DNA of 64,000 nt from Guyanagaster necrorhizus (lineage: Eukaryota > Basidiomycota > Agaricomycetes > Agaricales > Physalacriaceae), in NCBI RefSeq assembly GCF_019112545.1, contig NW_025064888.1, positions 787,930 through 851,929 of the forward strand, given 5' to 3'. Below, piece by piece: positions 1 through 11,400 of this stretch (positions are counted from its first letter, which is position 1; each line of letters opens with the position of its first letter). The notes beneath the pieces are model-generated. The model saw nothing but the letters and a program-made list of their open reading frames with translations, was not told the DNA's origin and did not search any database. The translations under genes and the position numbers were made by a program.

Positions 1-354
1 AACCTGAACCCACAGTGGCGTTTGGTTTTGGAAGACGGTAAGCGTTGTGTGATGTATCTATGTCGACCACTCTTGACGGTATTCTTCCAGCATCTGTCCT
101 GGCCGTTATATCGCTTTGAACACTGCCTGGATTGCTATCGCGTCCATGGTTTCGACTTTGTCATTCACGAAGGCCGTGGATTCTGAAGGTCGAGTTGTTG
201 AACCAAGCGAAACCTTTACGAGCGCTTCTTTGAGGTAAGGCTTCCGTATTGGATGTTCGGTGCCGTATTTTTTAATTCTACGTGTAGCTTTCCCGTTCCT
301 TTCAAATGCACGATCAAGGCGCGTTCTCCTCAGACACAGGCGTTGTTAGATTAG
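1..354 (+). CDS. Cytochrome P450, C-terminal exons (5' part outside window)
   Basis: Three exons can be read: <1-37, 91-234 and 288-354, separated by GT-AG introns of 53 and 53 bp, in phase throughout and ending in TAG at 352-354. The translation carries the P450 heme-binding loop, AFGFGRRICPGRYIA, with the cysteine that ligates heme iron. It is followed by a helix L-like stretch and the usual short C-terminal strand region (SFPVPFKCTIKAR). Exon 1 ends inside the loop, so the heme cysteine lies just after the first intron. Family knowledge: this is a haem-thiolate monooxygenase, normally ER-bound by an N-terminal helix that is not visible here. The loop and the NTAWIAIAS-type helix resemble the large O-methylsterigmatocystin-oxidoreductase-like P450 group of basidiomycetes, but substrate and subfamily cannot be judged from about 80 residues. 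Confidence 0.85.
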
Positions 355-1610
355 GACGGGTTGTACCCATTTTGGAGGAACTGCTTTGGTTAGAAGTCTG
401 ATTTACGATCTTGGCTATGAAAGTGTACGATAAGAATTCGGTATCCCTCAACTTGTAATGTTGCTATTCACTCTGTAGGAAATCTTTGTCTCGTTTTTGA
501 TGTCTTCCCCCCAAAAGGGTCTTAACAACGTCGACACAAAATTTAGGAAAACGAGGTCCTAATTCCAAGGTACGTAGGCCATACATAAACGGCTGCTGGT
601 GCTGTCTCAGTCTCAGTGCCAATCCTTGGCTAATGCTGATTCATGAGAGACAACAGCTCTGGTGTCTCTTCTTTCTTCTCACCTTCATCCTGCATCCCTA
701 GGTGAGATGAGCTCTGCTCTCTCACTGTCATTCAATCCTAACTGCTAATCCCAGGCATCAAGGCTCCACTTCTTCTCTTTGTTGTCAGTAATCTCTGTTG
801 CCTGGTGAGGCTTTGCTTCTTCTCTCATCTTACAAAGGCTCATTCAAATAGTCTCTGGCCTCACCACATCTAACCAAATCTCTTCTAGTATTACTGTGCT
901 ATTATTATACAAGTCACTAGCAATTTTTTCTGTCACCCTCCCGCCTCTTCCTTGTATTTCTACATAGCCATTCACATGTTGCAATCAAATTGAGGGTGGT
1001 TTCAAGGCCCTCATTATAGCCAGTTATATCCCATTCCTCGAGCAAGCAGCAGAGGCTCGGCGAAAATCCCTCCAGTGAGGAGAAGTAACTTACAAGTAAT
1101 TAACCTAGTTGAATCAAAACCTTAGTTAGTCCCTTCCTTGTAGTCGTATTTCCAGTAAACTAACTGGTACCTTACCGGACCGAAACCCCGGTGTATCAGT
1201 TTTGTGGGTAATCCTATTTGGTACTCAGTTCTAACTTCAAGTAGAGGTTGAACCCATCATTATTGTTATGGGCGGTTTGTAGGGTTACTACTTCCTGGGT
1301 TCTAGCTTCTGGCAATGCGCACTGAGTACTCGGTCTCAATTCTAGCATTAATATATCATTCCAAAGTGGCCTGTGTCCACTGTCCATGGATGTCGGGCTA
1401 CCACCATACCATCTACTATATGTATCGAACCATGCACAGAGTCGCTTCGCTCGCATAGAATATATCCAAATCGATTTATGCTCGGCAGATTAGATGAGTT
1501 GAATCTTTCATTGCAAGAATCGTCAACGCTTCCAGTACCTATGAAAACAAACGTGAGTAAAGTGGTGCGTATATACCTGGTTTAATAGACACACCACTCG
1601 TACAAGAAGC
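355..1610. other. Gene-free spacer, partly pyrimidine-rich
   Basis: No coding exon is recognised. About 655-960 is rich in CT/TC runs. Between about 1200 and 1400 there are short imperfect internal repeats built on ACTCAGTTCTAA-like and TCTCAATTCTAG-like words, which could be the remnant of a long terminal repeat, but no clear TG...CA ends, target-site duplication or primer-binding site were seen. The left part holds the 3' flank of the P450 and the right part the 3' flank of the Rrp7-like gene, which converge here. Confidence 0.5.
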
Positions 1611-2625
1611 CTAGTAAGGCTTGAAACGCCGGGACGCTTTCAGCTTCTCCACCTTTGCTTTCGTCTCTTCCCAGTTCTGCTTGAGTTTCATCAAGTCTGA
1701 AAAGAGACGCATAGGGAAAAAAAAATATACAAATGAACACAGAAAAATTACACATACCATTCCGCTGCTTTTCAGCTTTCTGGAACGCATAAAACTCAGT
1801 CTTCTCCTTGCTCTCCTTCTTCTTTCGATTCCTACTGCTCGTCTCGCCGGTCCGCTGGAACTTCTTACTCGCCACAGCAACACCGCCACCCACGGTCTGA
1901 CCGTACGCTCCGCCCCTGGTAACAAGGGTGAACCCATCCTCGTCGACGATAGCTTCCCCCTTGCGGTATTTTGATTTCTGCTTCGCTTTAGCCACCTCGA
2001 ACTCGTACAGCTCCATTGCCGAGTCCGCATACGCACGCACAGCATCGAGTGGAGGCCGCAGAGAGTCATACAAGGTCAGATAATGAGCCAATCCCGACGG
2101 TTCGTCCGACGTCGGCCAGGGTCGGGGCTTCGTCGGTGGTACGAGCGCGCGTTCCAGTGAGGAAGAGTCGAGAAAGACGACATGGGCTGTTTGACCTGTG
2201 TGCCGCAGGGTCCGAAGGGGTTTCAGAGGAAGCGGGATGACCTGAGGGGGCTGGGGAGGCTTGGGTTTGTTGAGTCGCCGTCGTTTCTTCGGCTGGGTAG
2301 CCTCTCCTTCTGCACTCGCTCCTTCCGCCTCCATGTCTCCCTCTTCATCACTTTCACTGTCGACATCGCTTTCCTCTAATGCCTCTTTCTCTAAGGCATC
2401 CTCTGAGAAAGCCGACCTCTCTACCGTTCCATGAGGCTTGAAGAATAGCGAGAGCTCTCGCTCTGTGACATCTGGAGGTAAATTTGCCAGAAACAGCGTG
2501 CGGCCTACAGGCCAAAGTTGTTTGGTAGCCTTTTTAGATCCTTCATGTGCACGGGCATAGATGTAGTGTATCGCGGATGAGGAATAAGAGATGGGCAACG
2601 GCACAAATCCACCGACGGTCGACAT
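1611..2625 (-). CDS. RRP7: Ribosomal RNA-processing protein 7 (Rrp7/RRP7A family)
   Basis: Two exons, 2625-1758 and 1696-1611, with a 61-bp GTATGT...CAG intron. The protein is about 317 residues. It has an N-terminal RNP-like fold (ATKQLWPVGRTLFLANLPPDVTERELSLFF), then an acidic linker and a basic KKRRRLNKPK stretch. The C-terminal Rrp7 domain includes VDEDGFTLVTRGG and the hallmark end EFYAFQKAEKQRN...LKASRRFKPY, which the intron splits. Family knowledge: Rrp7 acts in the nucleolus with the UTP-C/CK2 module of the small-subunit processome and is needed for pre-18S rRNA cleavage. Reading straight through the intron gives a wrong tail, so the spliced RRFKPY end is strong support for the model. 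The start codon is the first ATG of the frame (MSTVGGFVPLP). Confidence 0.93.
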
Positions 2626-3230
2626 CTTTCGCGTCTAAGCCAAAAAATGCAAGAAAATGCTCGGCTCCGATGTTGCCGCGCCCAGCCGAGCTAAATTTAG
2701 TTACACAAGTACAACTGCGTAAAGATCGCCATAATTCTTCACACCACCCAGTAACAGAGTTGAATTGAATTTATATTACTACCATGGCTACTGGAAACAG
2801 GCGCGAGTTTATATAAAGACAGAGATATTTCCGATACAGAGACAACAAAACAAAACGTTAGGACTGTACGAGGAGCTAGGATGGATGATGTGTATGTACT
2901 TGTGAAAACGAATTCGAGTCTGATAGCGAAGAGAGACAGAGACAGAGAGATGATATATAAATAAAATGCAACACCATTAAAATGCAAAGCTTGGGGCGTG
3001 GCGTATAAAAGGGTCTCGCTTTCGTACGCAAGAGAGTAGGAAACAAAAATATAAGGAATTCGGATAGCGAAACATAGACGTAGCAATGAAAACAAAACAC
3101 CTCTAACCATAAGATAAGAAATATGCGTCGCGATGAGGACGTTACATCCGTTGGGAATAAACGTGGGACAAAGATGTGCTCGTGGTGAATCGAATCGTGA
3201 AAACATGCTGAAGAAAAGGTGAGACAGCCA
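2626..3230. other. Intergenic spacer (rrp7 promoter and 3' flank of the RRM gene)
   Basis: Both flanking genes are on the minus strand, so this spacer holds the rrp7 upstream region (right of 2625) and the 3' UTR of the three-RRM gene. A minus-strand frame stays open for about 155 codons here, but its translation is low-complexity hydrophobic (runs of LSLSLS and VSYSLAY type) with no domain. I treat it as spurious. Confidence 0.55.
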
Positions 3231-6038
3231 TTAGGGAGATCCGTTCATCGTTAATTGGAACTGAACTGATCCTCCGCTATCCGAAGTCTCGGAGGGAGAC
3301 TTCCAAGGTCGATCACGATCTAAGTCAAGGCTGGCCAAAGTACCATTCAGATCGTACATGGCATCCAACTCCTGTGCAACATTCTCTCGCGCCGACGTTT
3401 GCCCCGACGATGGTCGTGAGATAGGGCGTTCAGGGCGTCCAGGGGCTCGGTTGGCAGGAGGAGAATTGCTCAAGAATGGTCCGTACCTTGTACCGCCTCC
3501 AGACCGAGTCGCAGAAGAAGATTTTGTTATTGTAGTCCCACTCCCAGTATCCGCTTCATGCCCTTTTGCGTCCTCAGATGACATGGGATAGAACCCGGAC
3601 GCAAAGGTTTTTGACGAATAGGAATGTATGTCATTATGAGGGTACAAGTCGCGTCGCTTCAACTCTGGTGCAAAAAGACTGGGTTCGGGTGAGAACGGGG
3701 CGAAGTGTGGCACTGCCGGAGGCGAGGTATCGGTTGCGAAGACAGCCGGCGCATAATTCGTGTCAAAGGGATGCGGGATATCCCCAGGGAGACCGAGGAA
3801 TTGCAACCTGTCCTCTATCGAAAATGAAACGTTGTCTTTTGGAGGGGTGAGATATCCCAGCCTTGAGAGAACATGAACAGCCTGGTCTGATGAAAGAGGG
3901 CTCATAAAGGAGCTCATCTGACTTTGTAATGCAGCGGTCTGCGCCGCTTGAGCAGCAGCCTGGGCTGCTTTATCTATAATGGAATACATAAGCGGCTTGA
4001 ATTGAGTGAACAATGCATTGAGATGCTTACATTGACTGCGACCCCAGCTCAAACGAATCCGACTGCCTCCCACAGGAAACCCTTGCATCTTCTCAATGGC
4101 TCGTTCGGCATCTGATTTGCGAACGAACTGAACAAAACCGCAGTGTTTACCAACGGGAACCTTGACCTGAGACAGAATAGTTGAGGCAACGCCTACATGC
4201 AGGAGGAGAAACTCACATAATGGATGTCACCAAACGGCGCGAAGAACGTCCTAAGAGTATCCTCGGAGATGAGCGGCGACAGTCCTCCAACAAAGACCGT
4301 CGTGTTGTATGGGTCAGTTGATGTAAGCTGCTCCCCGTTGGGACCTATGAGGTTCCCAAGGATAGCCTGAGCCTGTGCATGATGCTTCCACGACTCTTCC
4401 GAAAAATATCGAGGCCCGCTTGAATCCGCTGGCCTCTGAGCCCGATCTTGCGCAAACTGAGACGTGATTGAAGTAGACACCGCATTGGTCTTGGGGGGTT
4501 CCCGTTCACCGCTGGCATACTGTTGGGCAATTTGGGCTAGAACATGCTCGGGTAGATTCATCATGTCCTCGGCAGTATTGGCGCTGAACGTGGATGATAT
4601 GCCTGCGTTGGACCCGGTACCTGGGCTAAGCGTCGTCCCAGAATTCGAGCCTTCCATGGAAGTTCCCAAGCCAGCAGAGTTAAGGGAAGAGTTCGAGGTA
4701 GTCGCAGCAATAGGGGCAGAAACGCTCTTCGTATGAGTCAGAGCGGGTAGAGGCACGGCGATGGTGACGCCAGCCTGTTCTTGACCACCGACACCAGATG
4801 TGGGTGGAAATTTAACTTGAGGAAGTTCATGAGGAGGCATCATGGGAGGGGGCTTGAACTTGGCAGTCGCTGGCGATATTCTCACTGATAATAGAGTAAA
4901 TATAAGCGGCATGAAAAAAAGAGAGGACACGCACTTGGTCGTGAGAGACAATATAGACCATGCATCTCAATGAGAGCTCGCTGCTGGTCCTTTTCGTCGG
5001 TAAATCTATTGACTGGATGAGGAGATGTTCAAAAGTAAGCACCTCGAGCACGAACCTCACAAAGCCATAGCCCCGCGAGACTCCGGTAACCGGATCCAGC
5101 ATGATTTTGGCACTCTTACAGCTGAGGAAGGGACGGATGAACTTGGGTTCTCGATCGCTACGAAGACCGAGTACTGGATTCCGGAAAACGGCAACAAGGT
5201 CCGAGTTGGATGTCTCTGGGGCCAGATCTCCGACGAATATGCTATACTCCTTCGGATACTGAGGGGAGGCAAGAATGTTGGGAGTAGAGAATGAGGCTGT
5301 GACTGGGGTAGTCGAAGGGACGGAAGACGCCCAGTTGAGGACGAAGGGTTTTGTCGAGTTCGGCATGGTGAGAGCGGACCCGCCGTTGGGGGAATTGATC
5401 TGAGAGAGCACAGAAGCGGCGAGCGCAGGGGTAGGAAAAGTGAGGAAACAGTAGCCGGGATTGTTGGCCTGCTGGCCGGTGGCGGGGTCAGGGGCTGGAT
5501 GAGGTACCTTGATGCCTACCGGATCCCAGCCCATTAGTGAGCAGACCTGCTTGGCGTATTCTTCGTCCATCCAAGGCTCTAGTTCGCCCCACCAAAGAGT
5601 AGAGCGAGATGTGTTAGACGCGGCGGGCTGCGCTAGGGGTACGGGAGGAGAATGACGGGTCGCACGAAAGGTATCTCTGTCGACGCGGTCGTTGAGCGAG
5701 AACAACGACGAGGACGACGGTGAGGAAGAGGGATGGTGATGGTTGAAGAGAGAGAAGGGTGAACTTGTAGGGGCTTGTGTCTGAGCATTGTTTGTGTTTG
5801 GTCGAGATGTTTCCCATGCAGATGAAGGCTCCCAATCCATACCCATTGACCTCGGCACAGTACTTGCGTATAACGGGTAGCTGGTATGCGTTTCCGATGT
5901 CCTACGGTCCACAGATGAAAAGGAAGGCTTTGGAGTACTGCCGCGATAGGGTGCGTTCAGGGCTTCCCTCTCAGCGGGATTGCGCATGAACCCCAAGCCG
6001 GGAGGGCTATCGTATTCATGCGAGTCAATGCGCGACAT
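3231..6038 (-). CDS. Three-RRM RNA-binding protein of the Nam8/Csx1/TIA-1 type
   Basis: Five exons: 6038-5056, 5005-4935, 4884-4217, 4166-4031 and 3973-3231. The four introns are 50, 50, 50 and 57 bp. The sum is 2601 nt, giving 866 residues. RRM1 starts at TLWWGELEPWMDEEYAKQV, an altered RNP2 typical of Nam8/Csx1. RRM2 has SIFVGDLAPE and SRGYGFVRFTDE, the latter split by an intron. RRM3 has NTTVFVGGLSPLI and GKHCGFVQFV and ends IRLSWGRSQ. N- and C-terminal extensions are serine/proline/glutamine-rich. Family knowledge: S. cerevisiae Nam8 is a U1 snRNP protein that promotes use of weak 5' splice sites, while S. pombe Csx1 controls mRNA stability in oxidative stress. The sequence cannot separate these roles. 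The ATG at 6038 is the first true ATG of the frame; an upstream TTG extension is not a plausible start. Confidence 0.92.
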
Positions 6039-8485
6039 GAACGGGAAGAAAATCAAAGTGCGCTAGTCGATGGTCGATGGTCGAAGACAAATGAAATGAT
6101 GCAAAAAGCGGATATCGATGATATGAGAGCAGACGAAAATTGATGTAACGTTTTTGTTCTCTGGTGAGATAACTGAAGAGCGGAATTAACTGAAACGAAG
6201 ATGCGACGACCAGATAGACAAATGGATAATCAGGAGAGGAAGGAAGAGCGAAACAAGCGATGAACAATGCGGGAACGACGATTATCGACTAGAAAAAAGA
6301 CGGGAAAGGAATGAGATAGGTAGGATGCGTGCCGATGGACGAATCGGCGCAAGGGACGCACAAATAATCCAAGGGCGTCGGAACTGGGGGGCGGAAAGGG
6401 CACCACGCCAGGGGCTCCTGGTCACTTTATACCTTGCGCAGGCTGCGTTTGAAATTCTGCGGAGTCGGGAAAAACAATTGCGGAGTTGCCGAAACCGGTC
6501 GAAGAGCTCCTAATACGCTCCCCATCACCCTGATTCTCGATTTCCGGCTACAGAAGATACGAATCTGCGAAAAGGATGTCACCAATGTCACCAAAATATC
6601 CCTGTGTCTCCGTGTCTCCGTGTCTCTCTCAGCGATAGACATCCAAACATCATCATTTCCTCAGCCCAAGATAGGGTACAATGGCACTCTGGTATAAGGG
6701 ACAGGATGTTTAGATGTTCCTTTGAAATCTCTTATGCGACATCAAAGTTTCATCAATGGGGACTTCCCACCCTTCTCCAAACTTACATACTTCGGCACTT
6801 ATATTGATCTGTGTGGGTCCAATGCTGTGCATCTTCCATTAAGCGCGTTCCTGCCTCTAAGCGCTATGTTGCGTGGCATTCCACGTCCAACACTCAGCCA
6901 TCCTCCGAGGAGCCTGCTTGTTCGAAAAATGTCAGGCTACCACCGATATTCGGCCTCTCTAACTGCATAATCTCGGCTAAAACTCTGGACTTCTCGGCAT
7001 CACTCGTCAGGACGAATTTGCCATTGTTCTGCGTCATACCCTCTCCTGGAGTCATAGCATTACCCGCTAGTGGCATCGGACTTGAAATTCGCCTGTCGCG
7101 CCACTGAGGGTACTCGAAAATTTGACACGTGAGATGGAACCAACGCGACGCGTCTCGTCTTCTTGACACAGTGACTCCTCCCTCCTCATTGTCCTGCGTC
7201 ATTCCTGTGACTAAGGGGTATGTTCTTGGTAACATGGAAAGCTAAGTTATCACAGCTAACGACGCAAATTCGCTTAATCGTCTCATATCCTATAAGTTGT
7301 CACTTCTGCGCAACCTGCTCGGTAGTCCCTATTGTTGGTTAAAGTTACGCTTCTCGTTTCACAGGTTGACTTAACAGCTGACAAGGATGCCTCTACTCGT
7401 CAGATATTGTCTTTTGAAACACCATTGTTTCCGGATTCGCTTTTCCTGGTGCAGGAAGCATTCACCACGATATCGGTGCTTTTTTAACTTATCGCTAAGC
7501 CCGATTCTGGGGAAAGAAACCTGAAACGGGAAGAAATACTTTTCAGCGTCCTGAACAATTGTTGTTGCTGTGCTACGATGGCGCTCTTCTTATCCGACGC
7601 GCTCATACGCACTTACAAGTCGATTGTTTGCTCTTCTCACGGACAAGTCCAAGGGGCTCGCGCTCTGGGCCCCACTGACACTAGCGTTGTCTTCACGTGC
7701 AGCTCTGGCCGTAATGAAAGGGTGGTACCGGTATTTCTCGGCCAGGCCCCTTGGACAAGGTTCATCTGATCCACTGATTTCCATTTCAACATAGGGTTTC
7801 CTGTCTGTCTTTAAATTTCTCAGGGTAGATCTCGCATCGGTACCGAAAGTTAATCAAGCTACTTATAGGGCTTGGGTTTGCATAAGCACCACAGAAGTGG
7901 GTGATGCTTGAAGTCTACCTACTCAGGGTCGATATAAAAATATGCATTTAGGACCACACAGACAAGTATTTCGCTGTAAGGTAAGTACGATGGTTGAACG
8001 ATGAACGTTGCACGTTGCAGCCCCAAACAAACCTTATTTAACTTGGAGTTCAAATTGTAGATCGCAGTCGAGGAACGCTCATGTAGAATTCCCAAGAAGG
8101 AAAGCCAGATCGATATCGATAGTATCAGTTCGGAGTTCGAGGGGTCTAGTATCTCAATAACAAATGACGCGCCTAAGAGGGGGTACTGCTGCAATGAACA
8201 TATAATATTCAATTGACTAGCGCTGCTAGATAAGCGCCTAGGAGTAACACCCAAGTTAGAATGTGGGACCAATGTGCGACCGCGTCAGAGTACCGCCGGC
8301 TGCTTACATCAGCGCGAAACTTGTCACTGCACTTCTATTGGTCCCATTTTGGATGGTTGTGCAAGGGCTTTGTTTCTCAAGCAAACATACTACAGAAAGA
8401 AAATCTCATCTAGGCCATCTCTCTTCTTGCTCCTGTTCTCTTTCTCAGATTTCTCTCGACCGCATTCCACCCTGAGTGGGCCGGC
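6039..8485. other. Long spacer (2.4 kb) between divergent RRM and RasGAP genes
   Basis: This holds the upstream regions of two divergently transcribed genes and is longer than most spacers in the window. I recognise no domain. The longest notable frame is minus 7235-6894 (113 codons). It contains two related segments starting GMTQDN and GMTQNN about 50 codons apart, so it may be the trace of an old duplication or decayed element. At 7570-7794 all three frames of one strand pair stay open for 60-75 codons without similarity to anything I know. No tRNA or terminal repeats were seen. Confidence 0.5.
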
Positions 8486-11400
8486 ATGGCACCGAGTCGA
8501 CGGCCTTCTGCTGCAGGTATGATTGCCTCATCCGCCTCTGTCGCCAGCACGTCGCGTGTGCACAGGAGCCAAGATTCACACTATGGAGGCTCTCAACATC
8601 CTCGGAATGAGCAACAGAAGAAGATCGTGCAGGTGCTTACTCAGAGGCTGAGGTTGCTGGTGTGTTCGTCGATTGTGCGTATGAATTCTAATGCTCACAG
8701 TATTTCCGTTGTCAGCTTCCCGTTCGGTCAGGAAAGTCATTGCACCAGCTGGAGTCTGATGGAGCCACGCGGCAGGCGGTCAATGCCCTTGTCAGGTTAT
8801 CTCAGGACTCTTGGGAAACGATTTCATTAGCGATGAGCGAGATGCTGGATGAACTTTTGAAGGTACGTGGCATGTTGTGTTCAGAGGAGAATCTTTATTT
8901 ACAGTTGAAAAGCCCGACCTCAATATCCCAGTTCTGCAATCACAACTTTTCATTATGAAGGCTCTGGCTGCAGGCGTATCGTCGAGGCCTCACAATACTC
9001 CACGGTCAGGATCCCAAGCTAGTCACCGAGCACCGGGGTATGCCCCAGAATCTCCTGTTCCATCATTCGCATCAAGGTGGACGGCATCAGTCAGTTCTCC
9101 GTTAGAGCAACCACCCATGGAAGACAATTGTGCCCGATACCTACTGATCTTGATGGTCTCATTTCTACGACAGTCTGCGCAAACTGATCCGCCTTTGATG
9201 ATGGACTGGATTCCTTCAGCGGATATCACGTTCCGTGACTACGAACTCGCAAGTTCAGCATTTTCGCCAGAAGGAACTGACTCTCCAACTGATTATGCCC
9301 ACACGTTTTCTCATGACCTCAAGCCACGAACATCCTCTACCTCTGTCAAGTCTGGCAAGATGAGCATCACGTCTCTTACCTCGACCCGAACAGGCGTCGT
9401 CACGCAACGAACACCCATGTCTGCTGTTAACTCATTTCACACTTTAAACGGCTTGATCGAAAAGTATACCGGCCGGATAATTTTCCATATTTCTGCATCG
9501 AATTGGAATGTAGTATTTGATCGACTACGGACCAAGATTCGCCAACTCTCTCAGAACGAGGGTGAATTCGACACCATCGACATTCAATTATTATCGCATA
9601 GTCTCCTCGATAGAACACGGCTAGTGCAAGGTTTGAATGGTACGCCCTTTTCTGTTATAGCTTGACTTCCACCTCATCAACTCGTGCAGAACTGTCGTCC
9701 CTTCTCGTTAACATGACGCACGAAATGCATGCCGCTTTTGCAAATCCTCTACGGCTTGCCATCTGGAATTGGATAAGGAATTGTCCTGCTGAGTTTAATG
9801 ACGTTTCCAAGGGACGGCTGAAGATGGATAGTGTTCCGGAGAGAGTATTTGACTATCTTTACCCAAGAGTCAAGTCCGGGTCCGAACGAACGATGTGGCC
9901 CGCTCTCATAGCTATCCTTTTCCTAACTCCAGACAGGCTGTCTCATGATGTCTTTCCTGGTCGTGGACAGAAATCGGACAAGTTTCTGGAAGATATTCGG
10001 CGGCAAATATCCACTCCAGCGAGGTTACGGGAACTGGGTCTGGTCTGCGCACTAGATATCTGCCGTGCGGCAATGTATATCGATCCACGCGAAAATGAAG
10101 AAGTGCCTCTGCGCTTACTCGCGTATGACATTATTCACGAAATCAAGGTAGTAGGCCCGGAACTTCTGAAACTCCTTGCGCTGACACGTTTCCTAGAGCG
10201 ATTTGTTCCACAATACCACGACTAAACCCTTTTGGGACCCCCAACACGAATCTCTTGACATTTCGCTTTACGCTGACGTTTTGGTGTTTATTTTCCGATT
10301 TCTATCCGAAGAAGAGTCCCTGCCGCTGTTCAAAGAATGTGTTGAGCCTGAAAAGTCGGAAGCAGTGAAAATCTGCGTCGTACGTGCATGCAAAACTCTG
10401 TATGAAGAGGTTCGCTTGTTTTTATGTCTTCGGCATGACTCGAGAATAATTTTTTTTAGAGTTCGATATTTATTTGGCAGCGGTCTCTCAAGAATCTGGA
10501 ACCCATTATAGCACGACGGTACCTTAATATACTGAAGGCAGGATATTGTCATTACCGCTTGGTATATTGTTCACTTACTCTTGTAGACCACATGCGTTCA
10601 CCGGAGTGAGGTGGATCAATTTGGCATCATGAAGAGACCGGCTGGTCGTCCGAAGGCCAAAAGAACTCATGAGCTTTCCCCTCTTCCCGACAGAGAAATG
10701 CTCATCCTTGCTATACTTTCGCTATGGCGATTGTCTCCCGATTTCGGTTTCAAGTACCTTAGTGAAGAAGAAATTGATTCGTGGACGACAGCCGTTGCAA
10801 GACTTTGGAATGCACAAATCGACCATTCTGTCAAAGCGTCTCTAGGCACATCATCAAGGAAACTGACGGAGCATGTTTTTGTGTATCTTCCAACTGATCC
10901 CAACGTTCCCAAGATGACTGCATGGTTGACATACGCGCTGTACGTGGGCCGTATGGAGTGACAGGCCGGATTTGACGTTTCTGTAGGCCTAACACCCTCG
11001 TGGCTATTGTCAAGAATCTGCTGGATGCTCGCATAGATGTCGAAGCTCAACGCCTGTGGATATCGATGGCACTCGATCTTTTGGGGCTTTATGTCGCAAA
11101 AGTGGACGTACGTGACACGCATACTGTACAACATGTTTGCTTCTAACAGCAACTTTTCTTTAGGAGGATCACGTCCGGCAGATACAGCTTACTGAGAAGC
11201 GGGTTCCAGCTTTTATATTGGCCGAAATTGCTTTCCTCGTCTCTCTCACCTCCAGCGACAACAATGTATCCTTTCAAGCAGCCAAGGGTCTCCGCCTGAT
11301 TTCCTACGCAGAGCGCCAACCGGGTGCACCTGCCAACCCTCTGATCAATGACGAAGACAGACCAAAGCGGCACCCTGTCTATGAGCAATTGGGGGATCCA

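Noticed and set aside
1200..1400. Possible solo LTR with short internal repeats
   Set aside because: No defined ends, target-site duplication, primer-binding site or second copy in the window.
2739..3206. Minus-strand open frame of 155 codons in the rrp7 upstream region
   Set aside because: Low-complexity hydrophobic translation without a domain; it lies in spacer between two same-strand genes.
6894..7235. Minus-strand 113-codon frame as a gene
   Set aside because: Contains a weak internal repeat but no domain, no credible start context and no spliced partners; noted only as spacer content.
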